From Nitrospiraceae bacterium (GTDB taxonomy: Bacteria; Nitrospirota; Nitrospiria; Nitrospirales; Nitrospiraceae), in NCBI GenBank assembly GCA_035623075.1, contig DASPUC010000004.1, positions 1 through 60,875 of the forward strand: a DNA stretch of 60,875 nucleotides. Reading direction: 5' to 3'. The position numbers were made by a program, and so were the translations under genes. Positions 27,499 through 36,136 of this stretch are shown here, piece by piece (position 1 is the stretch's first letter; each line of letters starts with the position of its first letter). The notes beneath the pieces were generated by a model. That model was not told the DNA's origin and searched no databases. It was given only the letters and a program-made list of their open reading frames with translations.

Positions 27499-27509
27499 GA
27501 TTTTGTTCC

Positions 27510-27597
27510 GGCTAGTGGCTAGAGGCACGGGGCTAGAGGTGTTTCGAGACTGGTTGCTTCTTTGCCGCCTCTTGCCACTCGCCTCGTGTCTCGCACC
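27510..27597. repeat. Inverted pair of heptamer arrays (GGCTAGA unit)
   Basis: Left array 27510-27539: GGCTAGT, GGCTAGA, GGCACGG, GGCTAGA, GG. Right array 27563-27597 in opposite sense: TGCCGCC, TCTTGCC, ACTCGCC, TCGTGTC, TCGCACC, ending at the cysteine synthase stop. All units keep 7-nt register. Confidence 0.65.
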
Positions 27598-28526
27598 TAA
27601 ATATTAAAATACTTTTCAATACTAATATACCGCTCACCGGTATCGCATAACACAGTCACCACATTCTTGCCTGGACCGAGTTCCTGCGCAACTTTTTGTG
27701 CCGCAAATACGTTGGCGCCGGCTGAAATCCCGACGAGCAGGCCTTCTTTCTTCGATAGGGCCTTGGCCGTTTGATAGGCCTCATCGTCGCTCACTATAAT
27801 GACGCGGTCGAGGATCCTCTGGTTCAACACCTTCGGGATGAACCCAGCGCCAATCCCTTGGATCTTATGAGGACCTGGGTCTCCACCTGAGAGGACAGGT
27901 GAACCGGCTGGTTCGACGGCAACGACCTTTACGTGTGGATTCTTTTCCTTGAACACCTCACCGCACCCGGTAATCGTTCCACCTGTCCCTACCGCCGCGA
28001 CAAACGCATCGATCTTGCCATCAAGAGCGTCCCAAATTTCCGGCGCTGTCGTCATCCTATGCATAGCCGGGTTTGCCGGATTCGAGAACTGATCCGGCAT
28101 AAAATATGTCGGGTTCTGAGCAATGATGCTTTCGGCCTCGCGGATCGAGCCCTTCATGCCTTCCCAGGCCGGGGTCAACACGAGTTGTGCACCATAGGAT
28201 GAGAGGAGGCTTGCCCGTTCCATGCTCATGCTTTCCGGCATGACGAGAATCAACTTATATCCACGCACTGCCGCCACCAACGCGAGGCCGATCCCCGTAT
28301 TGCCGCTCGTGGGCTCGACGATCGTTCCGCCTGGCTTCAGCCTGCCCTGCCGTTCCGCCTCATTGATCATGTTGAGGCAGATCCGATCTTTCACACTGCC
28401 GCCGGGATTGAAGAACTCGACCTTGCCATAGATCGTCGCTGCATCAGGAGGCGACAGACGGTTTAATCTGACGAGCGGCGTTTTGCCGATCAGCTCGGTA
28501 ATGTCTTTGTGGAGGACCATCGTCAT
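27597..28526 (-). CDS. Cysteine synthase (CysK/CysM family)
   Basis: 309 residues, normal length. PLP lysine in GGSVKDRI, phosphate loop EPTSGNTGIGLALVAA, GTGGTITG and the C-terminal CDTGERY. It makes cysteine from O-acetylserine (or O-phosphoserine) and a sulfide donor. The start overlaps the stop of the ThiS-like carrier gene (ATGA), so the carrier may deliver sulfur as thiocarboxylate, as CysO does to CysM. The KIQGIGAGFIP region looks like ordinary CysK rather than the phosphoserine-specific mycobacterial CysM, so the acceptor is uncertain. Confidence 0.93.
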   Translation of the reverse strand: MTMVLHKDITELIGKTPLVRLNRLSPPDAATIYGKVEFFNPGGSVKDRICLNMINEAERQGRLKPGGTIVEPTSGNTGIGLALVAAVRGYKLILVMPESMSMERASLLSSYGAQLVLTPAWEGMKGSIREAESIIAQNPTYFMPDQFSNPANPAMHRMTTAPEIWDALDGKIDAFVAAVGTGGTITGCGEVFKEKNPHVKVVAVEPAGSPVLSGGDPGPHKIQGIGAGFIPKVLNQRILDRVIIVSDDEAYQTAKALSKKEGLLVGISAGANVFAAQKVAQELGPGKNVVTVLCDTGERYISIEKYFNI

Positions 28527-28723
28527 CGGCCGCCACCCATGTAGAACAGGAATTCGATCTGATCACCCTCTTTGAGGGTAGTGGTGGCGAGATGGCTGCG
28601 CTCCAACATTGCGTCATTAACCTCGATAGCGACCATCTGGGGTTCAATGTTCTTTGCCTTGAGAAGGTCGAGGACGGTGCCCCCTTGAATTGTCTCGGTT
28701 TTCCCGTTGATTTTGACCTGCAT
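28523..28723 (-). CDS. ThiS-like sulfur carrier ending Gly-Gly-Gly-Arg
   Basis: 66 residues, ThiS-size beta-grasp protein (MQVKINGKTETIQGGTVLDL, DQIEFLFYMGGGR). ThiS normally ends in Gly-Gly; here an Arg follows the glycines, so activation should need removal of the last residue. It is the first gene of the operon and overlaps cysteine synthase by 4 nt. It might still serve thiamine synthesis, but no thiG or other thi gene is in the window. Confidence 0.85.
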   Translation of the reverse strand: MQVKINGKTETIQGGTVLDLLKAKNIEPQMVAIEVNDAMLERSHLATTTLKEGDQIEFLFYMGGGR

Positions 28724-28870
28724 GCAGCTCCTAATTTGGCCTAGAGTTTCAGGAATTTCAAGAGGTTAACAAAGACTCTTCGATATTGTCAAGGTAACTG
28801 GTCCGATCGTAAGTTGCTTGACTTTGCTCCCGGTCCACGGCCACTATGCCGCTCTTTGGAGACGGCCTCG

Positions 28871-29248
28871 ATGTGGAAGCAAAATTTCATGTTTCGCGCT
28901 AGCGAGGCGACGCCCCTCAAGGAGTCCGAACAGGAACTCTTTCACGAGACGGACCCCGCCATGGACAGTGCCGGGCTGCAGTTAGAGAAGTTTTTATCCG
29001 TATGGATTCAAGGGGAGGGGAACGACGAAAAGCCGTCAGCCTATTCAAGCCTCTATGTCCGCACCGCTACGTTGGATTTTCAAAAACGGGTCGGATTCCT
29101 CCAGCCTCTCCAGGGTCGGTCCCATCAAATCAAAGCACTCCTCACACCGGGGCAGAAACACTTTCTCCGTGACTGGTTGAGTCGCCAGGCGCCGCAAGCG
29201 TGGGAGGCCTCGGATGACCACTTTCGGGACCTGTTTGAAGTCGAATGA
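28871..29248 (+). CDS. Hypothetical protein
   Basis: 125 residues, soluble, no signal peptide. Start ATG 28871 has GGAG upstream; the frame is open from TTG 28814. Its stop overlaps the start of the phospholipase D gene. I recognise no family. Confidence 0.5.
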   Translation: MWKQNFMFRASEATPLKESEQELFHETDPAMDSAGLQLEKFLSVWIQGEGNDEKPSAYSSLYVRTATLDFQKRVGFLQPLQGRSHQIKALLTPGQKHFLRDWLSRQAPQAWEASDDHFRDLFEVE

Positions 29249-29817
29249 CCCCTAGTATCAGCCTTGTCAGATTCTATTCTCTTGTAGTCTTTCTGTGGCT
29301 CAGTCTGCTTGTGCTTGTCCCAGCGATCCTTCCGGGATTGTCCTCAGCGACAACCATCGAGGTGTTGTATGCGCCGGAAGATGCGCCGTTGGATCACGTT
29401 ATCGCCCTCTACAATCGAGCACATCGATATCTGTATGTTGCGGTGTATGGCTTGAGTAATCCGCGTGCGGTCGAAGCCCTCGTGGCGGCGAAAAAACGAG
29501 GAATCGACGTGCGGATCCTCACAGACCGGGAACGATTGGACGATCCGAAACAGCGGGCAGCGGTGAACACACTTCGGTTAGCCGGTATCCCCATCCGGGT
29601 GAATCATCACGACGGATTGATGCATATGAAACAGGTGGTGATGGACGATGAGATCAATGCGTCCGGTTCCATGAACCACACGACGAGTGGCAATCGCTAT
29701 AACGATGAACGGCTCGATGTGATCACCGATAGAGCCATCACGGCTAGAGCACGCGATAAGTTTCTTGCGATGTGGAATGATCGTGAACGGTACCAGCCTT
29801 GGGTAGAAGGACAGTAG
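29245..29817 (+). CDS. Secreted phospholipase D-like protein (single HKD)
   Basis: 190 residues. A long hydrophobic N-terminus (about 8-35) is a signal peptide or anchor. The HKD motif is complete: H127, K129 and D134 in HMKQVVMDD, followed by the usual Gly-Ser (ASGSMNHT). One HKD per chain, as in the Nuc-type endonucleases, which dimerise. Substrate (DNA or phospholipid) cannot be told. It starts within the preceding stop codon and runs up to the FAD gene. Confidence 0.82.
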   Translation: MTPSISLVRFYSLVVFLWLSLLVLVPAILPGLSSATTIEVLYAPEDAPLDHVIALYNRAHRYLYVAVYGLSNPRAVEALVAAKKRGIDVRILTDRERLDDPKQRAAVNTLRLAGIPIRVNHHDGLMHMKQVVMDDEINASGSMNHTTSGNRYNDERLDVITDRAITARARDKFLAMWNDRERYQPWVEGQ

Positions 29818-29819
29818 GA

Positions 29820-31100
29820 GTGGCTTCACAACTGGAACAAGCCGACGTCGTGGTGGTAGGGGCTGGTGGGGGAGGCGCGGTACTCGCACTCGCGCTTGCG
29901 CGGAAAGGCCTCCGCACGGTCGTACTCGAGCAGGCTCCTGGGCCTCCAACCGGATTGCGAGGCGAGATTCTCCAACCGAATGGACAGCAAGTCCTCGATC
30001 GTCTCGGCGTCTTGCAGTCATTACCGCCCGACTCGACGAAGACGGTCCGTCACTTTCACTTTCTTCGGACCGGTGGCCGCCGTCTTTGCAGCGTCGATTA
30101 CGGAGAGTTGCCCGCTCCTTATAATCGAGCCATCGTGACCTTGCCGAACGTCGCTCACCACGCAATTCTCGACGCAGTACAACGACAACCGTCGGTCTCG
30201 TTACAGTACGGGACCTCATTTACGGGATTAGTGCGCGAGGGGGCGAAGGTGGCGGGAGTCAAGGCTCAGGCACAGGACGATCAGCTGACAGTAAGGGCCA
30301 AGGTCGTGGTCGGCGCCGACGGGGCCTTCTCAAAAGTCCGTGAGGCGCTGAAGATTCCCGCCGATCTGTACTTGTATCCCGACGCGTACCTGATCGCGAT
30401 TCTGGAGAGCGCAGACCCACCCAAGGACTCCTTCTACTATGTCGGCAGGCACAAGATTCTCGGTCTGTTCCCGGCCGCCGGAAACAAGGTCTATCTCTTC
30501 TATATGATTCGCAGCGGATCGATGGAAGCGGTCAAGGCGCGTGGAATCCAGGCGCTCCGTAAGGAATGGATGGAGATCGATCCCCGATTTGAACCGGTGT
30601 ATGCGAGCTTGAAGGATTGGGATCAAACGGCCTACTTGCCGACCGGACGAGTGAGGACGTCCACATGGGTCACGGATGGCGCGGTCTTAATCGGCGATGC
30701 GGCCCATGCCATGAACCCCCACGCCTCGCAGGGACGCATGCAGGCGATGGTTGATGCGATGATGCTGGCGGATATCTTGCCGGGCTGTCTGGCTGACGAC
30801 GATTGCTCGGCCATCCGACTCAAGCCGTATGAAGAGATGAGGCGCCCGCAAGTCACGATGTTGCAGCGATTGGCGGATCAACAAGTCTTTTACTGGAACA
30901 CGGGAAATCCGGTGGTCGCGTTCCTGCGCGATCGTGTGTTCCATACGTTGGATCGGAACGCGCGCTTGCGGTATCAAGTCCTATCGACGACAGCAGGCCT
31001 TCGGACGACGGCACCGTTAAGCTTGATCGATCGAGTGATCGCGGCGGGATTTCTGCCTGACATATGTGCCCATCAACGGCCACAACACTCAGTGCAGTAA
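29820..31100 (+). CDS. FAD-dependent monooxygenase (PHBH/UbiH-like)
   Basis: 426 residues. The Rossmann FAD motif VVVVGAGGGGAVLALALARK is at the N-terminus, VVGADGAFSKVRE (DG motif) is near the middle and GDAAHAMNPHASQG is near residue 298. Likely hydroxylates an aromatic or quinone-type substrate, or is a relative of geranylgeranyl/squalene oxidases. GTG 29820 is chosen with GAAGG upstream; TTG 29799 would overlap the phospholipase gene. Confidence 0.8.
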   Translation: MASQLEQADVVVVGAGGGGAVLALALARKGLRTVVLEQAPGPPTGLRGEILQPNGQQVLDRLGVLQSLPPDSTKTVRHFHFLRTGGRRLCSVDYGELPAPYNRAIVTLPNVAHHAILDAVQRQPSVSLQYGTSFTGLVREGAKVAGVKAQAQDDQLTVRAKVVVGADGAFSKVREALKIPADLYLYPDAYLIAILESADPPKDSFYYVGRHKILGLFPAAGNKVYLFYMIRSGSMEAVKARGIQALRKEWMEIDPRFEPVYASLKDWDQTAYLPTGRVRTSTWVTDGAVLIGDAAHAMNPHASQGRMQAMVDAMMLADILPGCLADDDCSAIRLKPYEEMRRPQVTMLQRLADQQVFYWNTGNPVVAFLRDRVFHTLDRNARLRYQVLSTTAGLRTTAPLSLIDRVIAAGFLPDICAHQRPQHSVQ

Positions 31101-31109
31101 CGAGGAAAG

Positions 31110-31874
31110 ATGGCGACGGCGGAACGAATCATCGAAGGCCTACCGGACGAGACGCAGAAGCTGCTGCATGCCTATGTGAAGGATGTGAAAGCGTTGTTCG
31201 GTGAGCAACTGGAAGGAGTGCTGCTCTACGGGAGTGCGGTGCGGGGTGAGTTCCTGGTTGGAAGATCGAACCTCAACCTTCTGTTGCTCGTATCCTCGTA
31301 CGATCAAGCCGTGCTGAAAAAGTATGGCGCCCTTCATCGGCGTTGGAGTAAGGAACACGTCCTGGCGCCGCTTTTTCTTACGGAAGAGGAGTTGCGTGCA
31401 TCTGCGCCGGTATTTCCGCTCGAGTATTTGGAGATCCAAGAGCAGCATCGAGTCCTGGGCGGCCGCGATCCCTTCGTCGGTTTTCGTGTGGACACCGCTC
31501 GGCTCGTGGTCGAAGTGCGGCAAGGACTCATGGCATCGTTGTTCCGTCTCCGGCAGCGGTATGTTGAAGGAAACGCCACGGACGATGCAGCGTTGGTCCT
31601 CATGTCACTGTCCATCACCGGCCTGTTGCCGTTACTCCGGGGAATTCAACGGATACAGGGTCGCTCAACCGTCTACCAGTCTGATGCTCTCATCAAGGAG
31701 GTGGCGGAACACTTGGGTCTGGATCTACAGGGAATGCAGGACGCACTGCTGCTGAAGCGAGGACAGATTTCACCAGGGCATAAGGAGATCCCACGATTAT
31801 TCGAGCGATACCTCCAAGCGGTGACAACGTTGACGAACAAAGTGGCCGAGCTTGGTCGAGGCAGCCATCCATGA
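31110..31874 (+). CDS. Nucleotidyltransferase-fold protein with degenerate metal site
   Basis: 254 residues. The strand-turn motif LLYGSAVRGEFLVGRSNLNLLLLV follows the Pol-beta-type pattern GSxARGE...SDxDLLV, but the two metal-binding Asp are Asn (SNLN). A helical C-terminal half follows. Probably catalytically inactive, perhaps a binding protein. Start ATG 31110 has GAGGAAAG upstream; the stop overlaps the next gene. Confidence 0.6.
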   Translation: MATAERIIEGLPDETQKLLHAYVKDVKALFGEQLEGVLLYGSAVRGEFLVGRSNLNLLLLVSSYDQAVLKKYGALHRRWSKEHVLAPLFLTEEELRASAPVFPLEYLEIQEQHRVLGGRDPFVGFRVDTARLVVEVRQGLMASLFRLRQRYVEGNATDDAALVLMSLSITGLLPLLRGIQRIQGRSTVYQSDALIKEVAEHLGLDLQGMQDALLLKRGQISPGHKEIPRLFERYLQAVTTLTNKVAELGRGSHP

Positions 31875-32593
31875 TGATGTGGAGCGTTCTTCCCATTTTG
31901 GTCGCGCTCTTTGCTGGAAGCGCAGTCGCAGCGCCCTATGAGCGGCCCAAGATACAATTGCCCGATCCGCGGGGGTATGTGTCGGACTACGCCGGTGTTC
32001 TTGATGACGACTGGAAGGCCAGAATCCGGTCTGTATGCCAAGATCTCGAACAAAAAACCGGTGTCGAGATGGTCGTGGTCACGGTATCGACGATCAAGCC
32101 TTTTGCGTCCGCGAATGACTATGCCGCTGCAATCTACGAAAGATGGGGAATCGGGTCAACACAGCAGGAACACGGAATATTAGTGTTACTAGCAGTAGAA
32201 GAACGGCAAGCCGCGATGACGCTCGGACGCCAGATGTTGCCGGTCATTACACCCGCTGTCATGAATCAGGTCGGAAGCGAATATCTCCATCCCTCTATTG
32301 AGCTTGGGCATTTTGGCGAGGGATTGTATCGAACGGTTGTGGCTCTTGCATCTCCGGCGCAGGAGGTCCGCGTCGGCTCGACTGCGCATCGACACCTCAA
32401 AGGGCTCGGATTGTGGATCACGCTCTTGACCAGCCTCGGGGCCCTGCTCTTTTTCTGGTGGATCAGCCGGCCGGACTTGCGGCATCCGTATCGAAGGATT
32501 CAAAAAGGTGAGTACTGGGGGACGGGCCAGGGCGGGTTCGGCGGGAATTTGGGTGGATTTGGAGGGGGGACGAGCGGCGAGGGGTACAGATAG
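31871..32593 (+). CDS. TPM-domain (YgcG/Psb32-like) membrane protein
   Basis: 240 residues. Signal peptide (about 1-20), a TPM domain from about residue 33 (LPDPRGYVSDYAGVLDDDWK) to about 160, one transmembrane helix (LWITLLTSLGALLFFWWIS) and a Gly-rich tail ending GGNLGGFGGGTSGEGYR, as in YgcG proteins. Envelope location; function of the family is poorly known. Several ATGs in a row (31871, 31874) allow alternative starts. Confidence 0.75.
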   Translation: MMMWSVLPILVALFAGSAVAAPYERPKIQLPDPRGYVSDYAGVLDDDWKARIRSVCQDLEQKTGVEMVVVTVSTIKPFASANDYAAAIYERWGIGSTQQEHGILVLLAVEERQAAMTLGRQMLPVITPAVMNQVGSEYLHPSIELGHFGEGLYRTVVALASPAQEVRVGSTAHRHLKGLGLWITLLTSLGALLFFWWISRPDLRHPYRRIQKGEYWGTGQGGFGGNLGGFGGGTSGEGYR

Positions 32594-32601
32594 GGTGGCC
32601 T

Positions 32602-33261
32602 GTGCGAGCAGTGTTAATCCTAACAGTTCTTTCGATTGCCGAAGTTTTGTCCGCTTGGACGGATGAGACGCTGGCACAGGTGACGATCACGAAAGTCCCG
32701 GTCAAAGTGACGACGCAGACCTTCGACCCACGGCGGCCGCCACGTACCATGCCGCCGTTGACACCGCCGGAAGAGGCGGTGTGCGCCTCTGATTTTCTTT
32801 CCGATGCGAGTGTTGGAGGACAGGCTGAGCAGATAGATGCAACACACGGAAAATTGAGGATCAACCAGGTGCGAGTCACGCTTCAGCTCGACATCACCAT
32901 CTGGTTGCCGAAGAATCCGCCCAAGACGACGGTCGACCATGAGGACGGGCACCGGCAGATTTCGGAATATTATTATCGGAGCGCTGAGATGGTCGCTCAA
33001 CGGATCGCAGAACGGTATGTCGGAAAAGTCATTGATCTCAGTGGACGTGATCTGCGTAAGCTTGCCAGTGCAGCCCTCAAAGAGGCAGGAGCGGAGATTA
33101 CCAGCGAATACAACAAACAGATGCCGGTCGAAACGACGCAGGCCCGGTATGACAGCATAACCGAGCACAGTCGACGCGACATTCGGGTGGCTGATGCTGT
33201 TGCTCTGGCGTTGAAGGAAACGTATCCGTTTCGTCCTGCGGCCCCTCCGCTCCCACCCTGA
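32602..33261 (+). CDS. Secreted HExxH protein, DUF922-like putative zinc protease
   Basis: 219 residues with a signal peptide (about 1-25). The zinc motif HEDGH lies in VDHEDGHRQISEYYYRSAE, which fits the HExxH pattern of DUF922 (HEQGHFDI-type). It is followed by helical sequence and a Pro-rich end. GTG 32602 start with AGGGTGG upstream, 8 nt after the TPM gene, so probably the same operon. Protease activity is inferred from the motif only. Confidence 0.65.
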   Translation: MRAVLILTVLSIAEVLSAWTDETLAQVTITKVPVKVTTQTFDPRRPPRTMPPLTPPEEAVCASDFLSDASVGGQAEQIDATHGKLRINQVRVTLQLDITIWLPKNPPKTTVDHEDGHRQISEYYYRSAEMVAQRIAERYVGKVIDLSGRDLRKLASAALKEAGAEITSEYNKQMPVETTQARYDSITEHSRRDIRVADAVALALKETYPFRPAAPPLPP

Positions 33262-33475
33262 ACCCACACCCAGCAATCATTGGGAAGCAAGTGATGAACC
33301 CTCGCATGACAATGCGATCGATCCTAAGGAACGACCATTGAGGACGAGTATCGGCTCTGCCTTCCCTATAGACTTTTTCCCCCCAAGCAGCCATCTAGCC
33401 TCTATCCGGCTGTCAGAGGTAAAATTAATCGTGTAATTCTTCAGGAGCGTTTTGGCCGTGACTGGAAGGAAGCGT

Positions 33476-34630
33476 ATGGAGAGAATACTGATCGGTCTTC
33501 TCTCTCTACTGTCACTATCAGGCTGTGGCGTTCTACTTCCCTACATGTACGATGCGCAGAAATTAGATGACGGCTTGGTTCTTTCCATGCCGAAGGAACA
33601 GGTGTTGAAGAATTTGGGTAAACCAGACCGCGTCGTTCAGGATGATGGGCAGCAAATAATCTGGGAGTATCGGTTCTATCCAAAAGGGGAGTGGGCCGGG
33701 TATTTGGCCCACTGTCCATTTTTCCCGAACTGCTACTTCCCGGCGGAATCCGCGAGCCCGTATTTCGTGGTTCTGCAGGACAATCGTCTCTGTATGTGGG
33801 GGACTCCGAATACGGTCCGTCCCTTGGTTTCGTGGGCCTGTGAAAAGGGTGCAAGAACAAACAGAGAAAGTTCCGTCAGGCCGAAAATCCTGGTCTCAGT
33901 GATTCCGGTCTTCATGCCTCCGCCTATCACGCCGCTGCCTCAGCGTATTGCGATCGTCCCCACCGCAGGATCCATCGACAACGAAATCAACTCATGGCTG
34001 GACCTCACCCTGAATTTCTTGCGGTCTCGTCACCGGGAATTAGTATTGGTCGAACGGGAGGATTTGCGAGCGGTGCTTGACGAGGTGGGTATTCAATATG
34101 GTGGACAGGTCGATGACGATACTACGATTCGCGTGGGTAAACTTGTCGGTGCGGACAGTCTGTTGACCTATCGCTTGATCCTGCCGGACGATACTCCGTC
34201 GGTGTCCGCCGCGTTCGAACTGCGCTTGTTTAACGTGGAAAGCGGTACCACAGTCTTCCGTCAAATGACGTCGGCAAAGCAATCTTTCTCCTCTGAAGCG
34301 GCTGCGGTCACAATGCGGCTGAATACGCCAAAACCTCTCACTCGTCGTCCGGCGATCGAGGAGGCTGCCGCCTATGGATTGGCTGCTCTCACGGCGGCTT
34401 TTGGCGATAATCCTCTGGGGGTGGTCTCTGACTATACCTGGACCGGTGAGGGAATAAAGCTCATCGATGTCCTCCAAGGAGGTCCGGCCTTGCGCGCGGG
34501 GCTCAAACCGGACGACCAAATCCTCAAATTGAATGGTCAGCCGTTAGGCAGTTGGGCGGACCCGGTCTCGCTCCCCGCACAGCTGACAGTCAGCCGCGAT
34601 GGTGAGCCCCTGGAGATAAGCATCAGATAA
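33476..34630 (+). CDS. Lipoprotein with SmpA-like, CsgG/FlgO-like and PDZ regions
   Basis: 384 residues. The lipobox LSLSGC is at about 12-17. Residues 25-115 resemble the SmpA/OmlA fold (MPKEQVLKNLGKPDRVVQDD). The middle (about 150-270) resembles the CsgG/FlgO-type domain (RIAIVPTAGSIDNEINSWL, VEREDLRAVLDEVG). The end is a PDZ domain (GIKLIDVLQGGPALRAGLKP). Outer-membrane localisation likely. ATG 33476 has GGAAGGA upstream. The domain calls for the first two regions are by pattern and uncertain. Confidence 0.6.
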   Translation: MERILIGLLSLLSLSGCGVLLPYMYDAQKLDDGLVLSMPKEQVLKNLGKPDRVVQDDGQQIIWEYRFYPKGEWAGYLAHCPFFPNCYFPAESASPYFVVLQDNRLCMWGTPNTVRPLVSWACEKGARTNRESSVRPKILVSVIPVFMPPPITPLPQRIAIVPTAGSIDNEINSWLDLTLNFLRSRHRELVLVEREDLRAVLDEVGIQYGGQVDDDTTIRVGKLVGADSLLTYRLILPDDTPSVSAAFELRLFNVESGTTVFRQMTSAKQSFSSEAAAVTMRLNTPKPLTRRPAIEEAAAYGLAALTAAFGDNPLGVVSDYTWTGEGIKLIDVLQGGPALRAGLKPDDQILKLNGQPLGSWADPVSLPAQLTVSRDGEPLEISIR

Positions 34631-34833
34631 ATCTCGGCTATACAGGATCGACGACATCGAGAATCGACGATCGGGGCTTAGACAATTTTCGATTTCGAAG
34701 CCTATAGGGTAGTGGTCCAAAACAGTTCTCGAGCTTGTCGAAAAACCTTCCGGATCTGCTCTCCAGTACTCCGAGAAATTGCAAAGGTCCTCTGTGACCA
34801 TATGAAGTGTCCAAATCAACGGCTTTGATCGAA

Positions 34834-35373
34834 ATGGTGCAAGAGCGACGATCGCTAGGCGGAATATTCCAAAGTCTTTTCCCTGCGCTGATCATCGTTT
34901 TTCTGATTGGGGCGGGGTGTCATAACGCTTCAGGATTCGTCGAAGGCACCACGATTGGCATCGCGGCGCATAACCCGAACGCATTTCCCGTGATTTTCTT
35001 CAACACGTATACAGGTGAGGGGCTGGCGACATTTCCGGAAAATGAATGGACCACTGTGGATGTGACGGGCATCATTCCGGACGGTGTCAAAGCGATCTAC
35101 CTCTCCGGTCTTTTGATTATTACGCACGGCACGTTGGAGGAGATCTGCAATCTGACGTTGGCCTATCGCGATCAGGGAGAGACAGGGGATTATCCCTACA
35201 TCGCCCAGACCGTTGAGACGGTGGTCAATGGTGGAGCGCGCACCCCACACTCGATCTGGGTTGCGGCCCATGACGGTAAGTTCCAGATCAAATGGCGAAG
35301 ATCGACGACAGGCAATTGGCCTGAGAATTGTGCCTATGGCATCAATCTCAACCTTGCCGGATACCTGCGCTAG
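34834..35373 (+). CDS. Hypothetical secreted or lipid-anchored protein
   Basis: 179 residues. N-terminal hydrophobic segment (FPALIIVFLIGAGC) ends in a Cys that could be lipidated, although the lipobox is weak. The mature part is beta-rich with one further Cys pair. GTG 34807 in frame is an alternative start; neither has a good ribosome site. I recognise no family. Confidence 0.45.
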   Translation: MVQERRSLGGIFQSLFPALIIVFLIGAGCHNASGFVEGTTIGIAAHNPNAFPVIFFNTYTGEGLATFPENEWTTVDVTGIIPDGVKAIYLSGLLIITHGTLEEICNLTLAYRDQGETGDYPYIAQTVETVVNGGARTPHSIWVAAHDGKFQIKWRRSTTGNWPENCAYGINLNLAGYLR

Positions 35374-35566
35374 ATCAGGCGTGCTTTACAGAGTGTTTTG
35401 ATGTGTCCCAAAATCCTCCCGAGAGGCCGTGTGCTGACTTGAAATATTTCGCTAGGCTCTGAATAGAGTGGAGGGTGGTCCAGAAACAAATCATTTTGAA
35501 CGAATTCCAAAACAGTGATATTGACAGCGGAAACAGGGAATTGTCTTCAACGAAGGACGAGACCGA

Positions 35567-35980
35567 ATGCGAAACAAATTGGTCATACTGGTACTTCTCG
35601 GCGGCGTCGGCTGGTGGTTTTGGGGGAGGACTCTGGAACCAGTCCGAGTGATCTGCGCCCAACTCGAAGCGATCGACAGGGCGAACTACATGCAGGCGTA
35701 CGACTACCTCAGCTCGGTGGCGAAGTGGCAACTGACGGCAAACGATTTCGAGGCTCTCGCTCGGGCAACCAGTGTAGTCTCGAAAAATTATGGGAGCACC
35801 TTCCTCTCGCGGAACGTTGAAAATAATGTCGCGACCATCAGCGGCACCCTTGAGGGCTTGGATGGGCAAGTCCGCGAGGTCCGCTATACCTTAGTCAAGG
35901 AAGGTAACCGTTGGTTGATTCAAAGCTTCACGTGGCCATCGCCACCGACCGCTGGGGAGATACGGCCAGGGAGTCCATAG
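35567..35980 (+). CDS. Small membrane-anchored NTF2-like protein (DUF4864-like)
   Basis: 137 residues. N-terminal anchor (LVILVLLGGVGWWFWG), then a small alpha+beta domain starting with IDRANYMQAYDYLSS and ending RYTLVKEGNRWLIQSF, which matches the general NTF2/DUF4864 layout. GAAGGA precedes ATG 35567. Confidence 0.5.
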   Translation: MRNKLVILVLLGGVGWWFWGRTLEPVRVICAQLEAIDRANYMQAYDYLSSVAKWQLTANDFEALARATSVVSKNYGSTFLSRNVENNVATISGTLEGLDGQVREVRYTLVKEGNRWLIQSFTWPSPPTAGEIRPGSP

Positions 35981-36136
35981 CAGTCGATTTTGGCATAGCT
36001 AAGTAGCTACTTAACGTTCCTTACATCTCGCGGACTACAAGATAGAGAAACCTCAGCACGGCCGCGTGCAATGTCAATTTGTGTCAGCCTGCAGCGAAAT
36101 TGTCCAACCTTTTAGGTTTGAGGAGGGCATCGCAAA

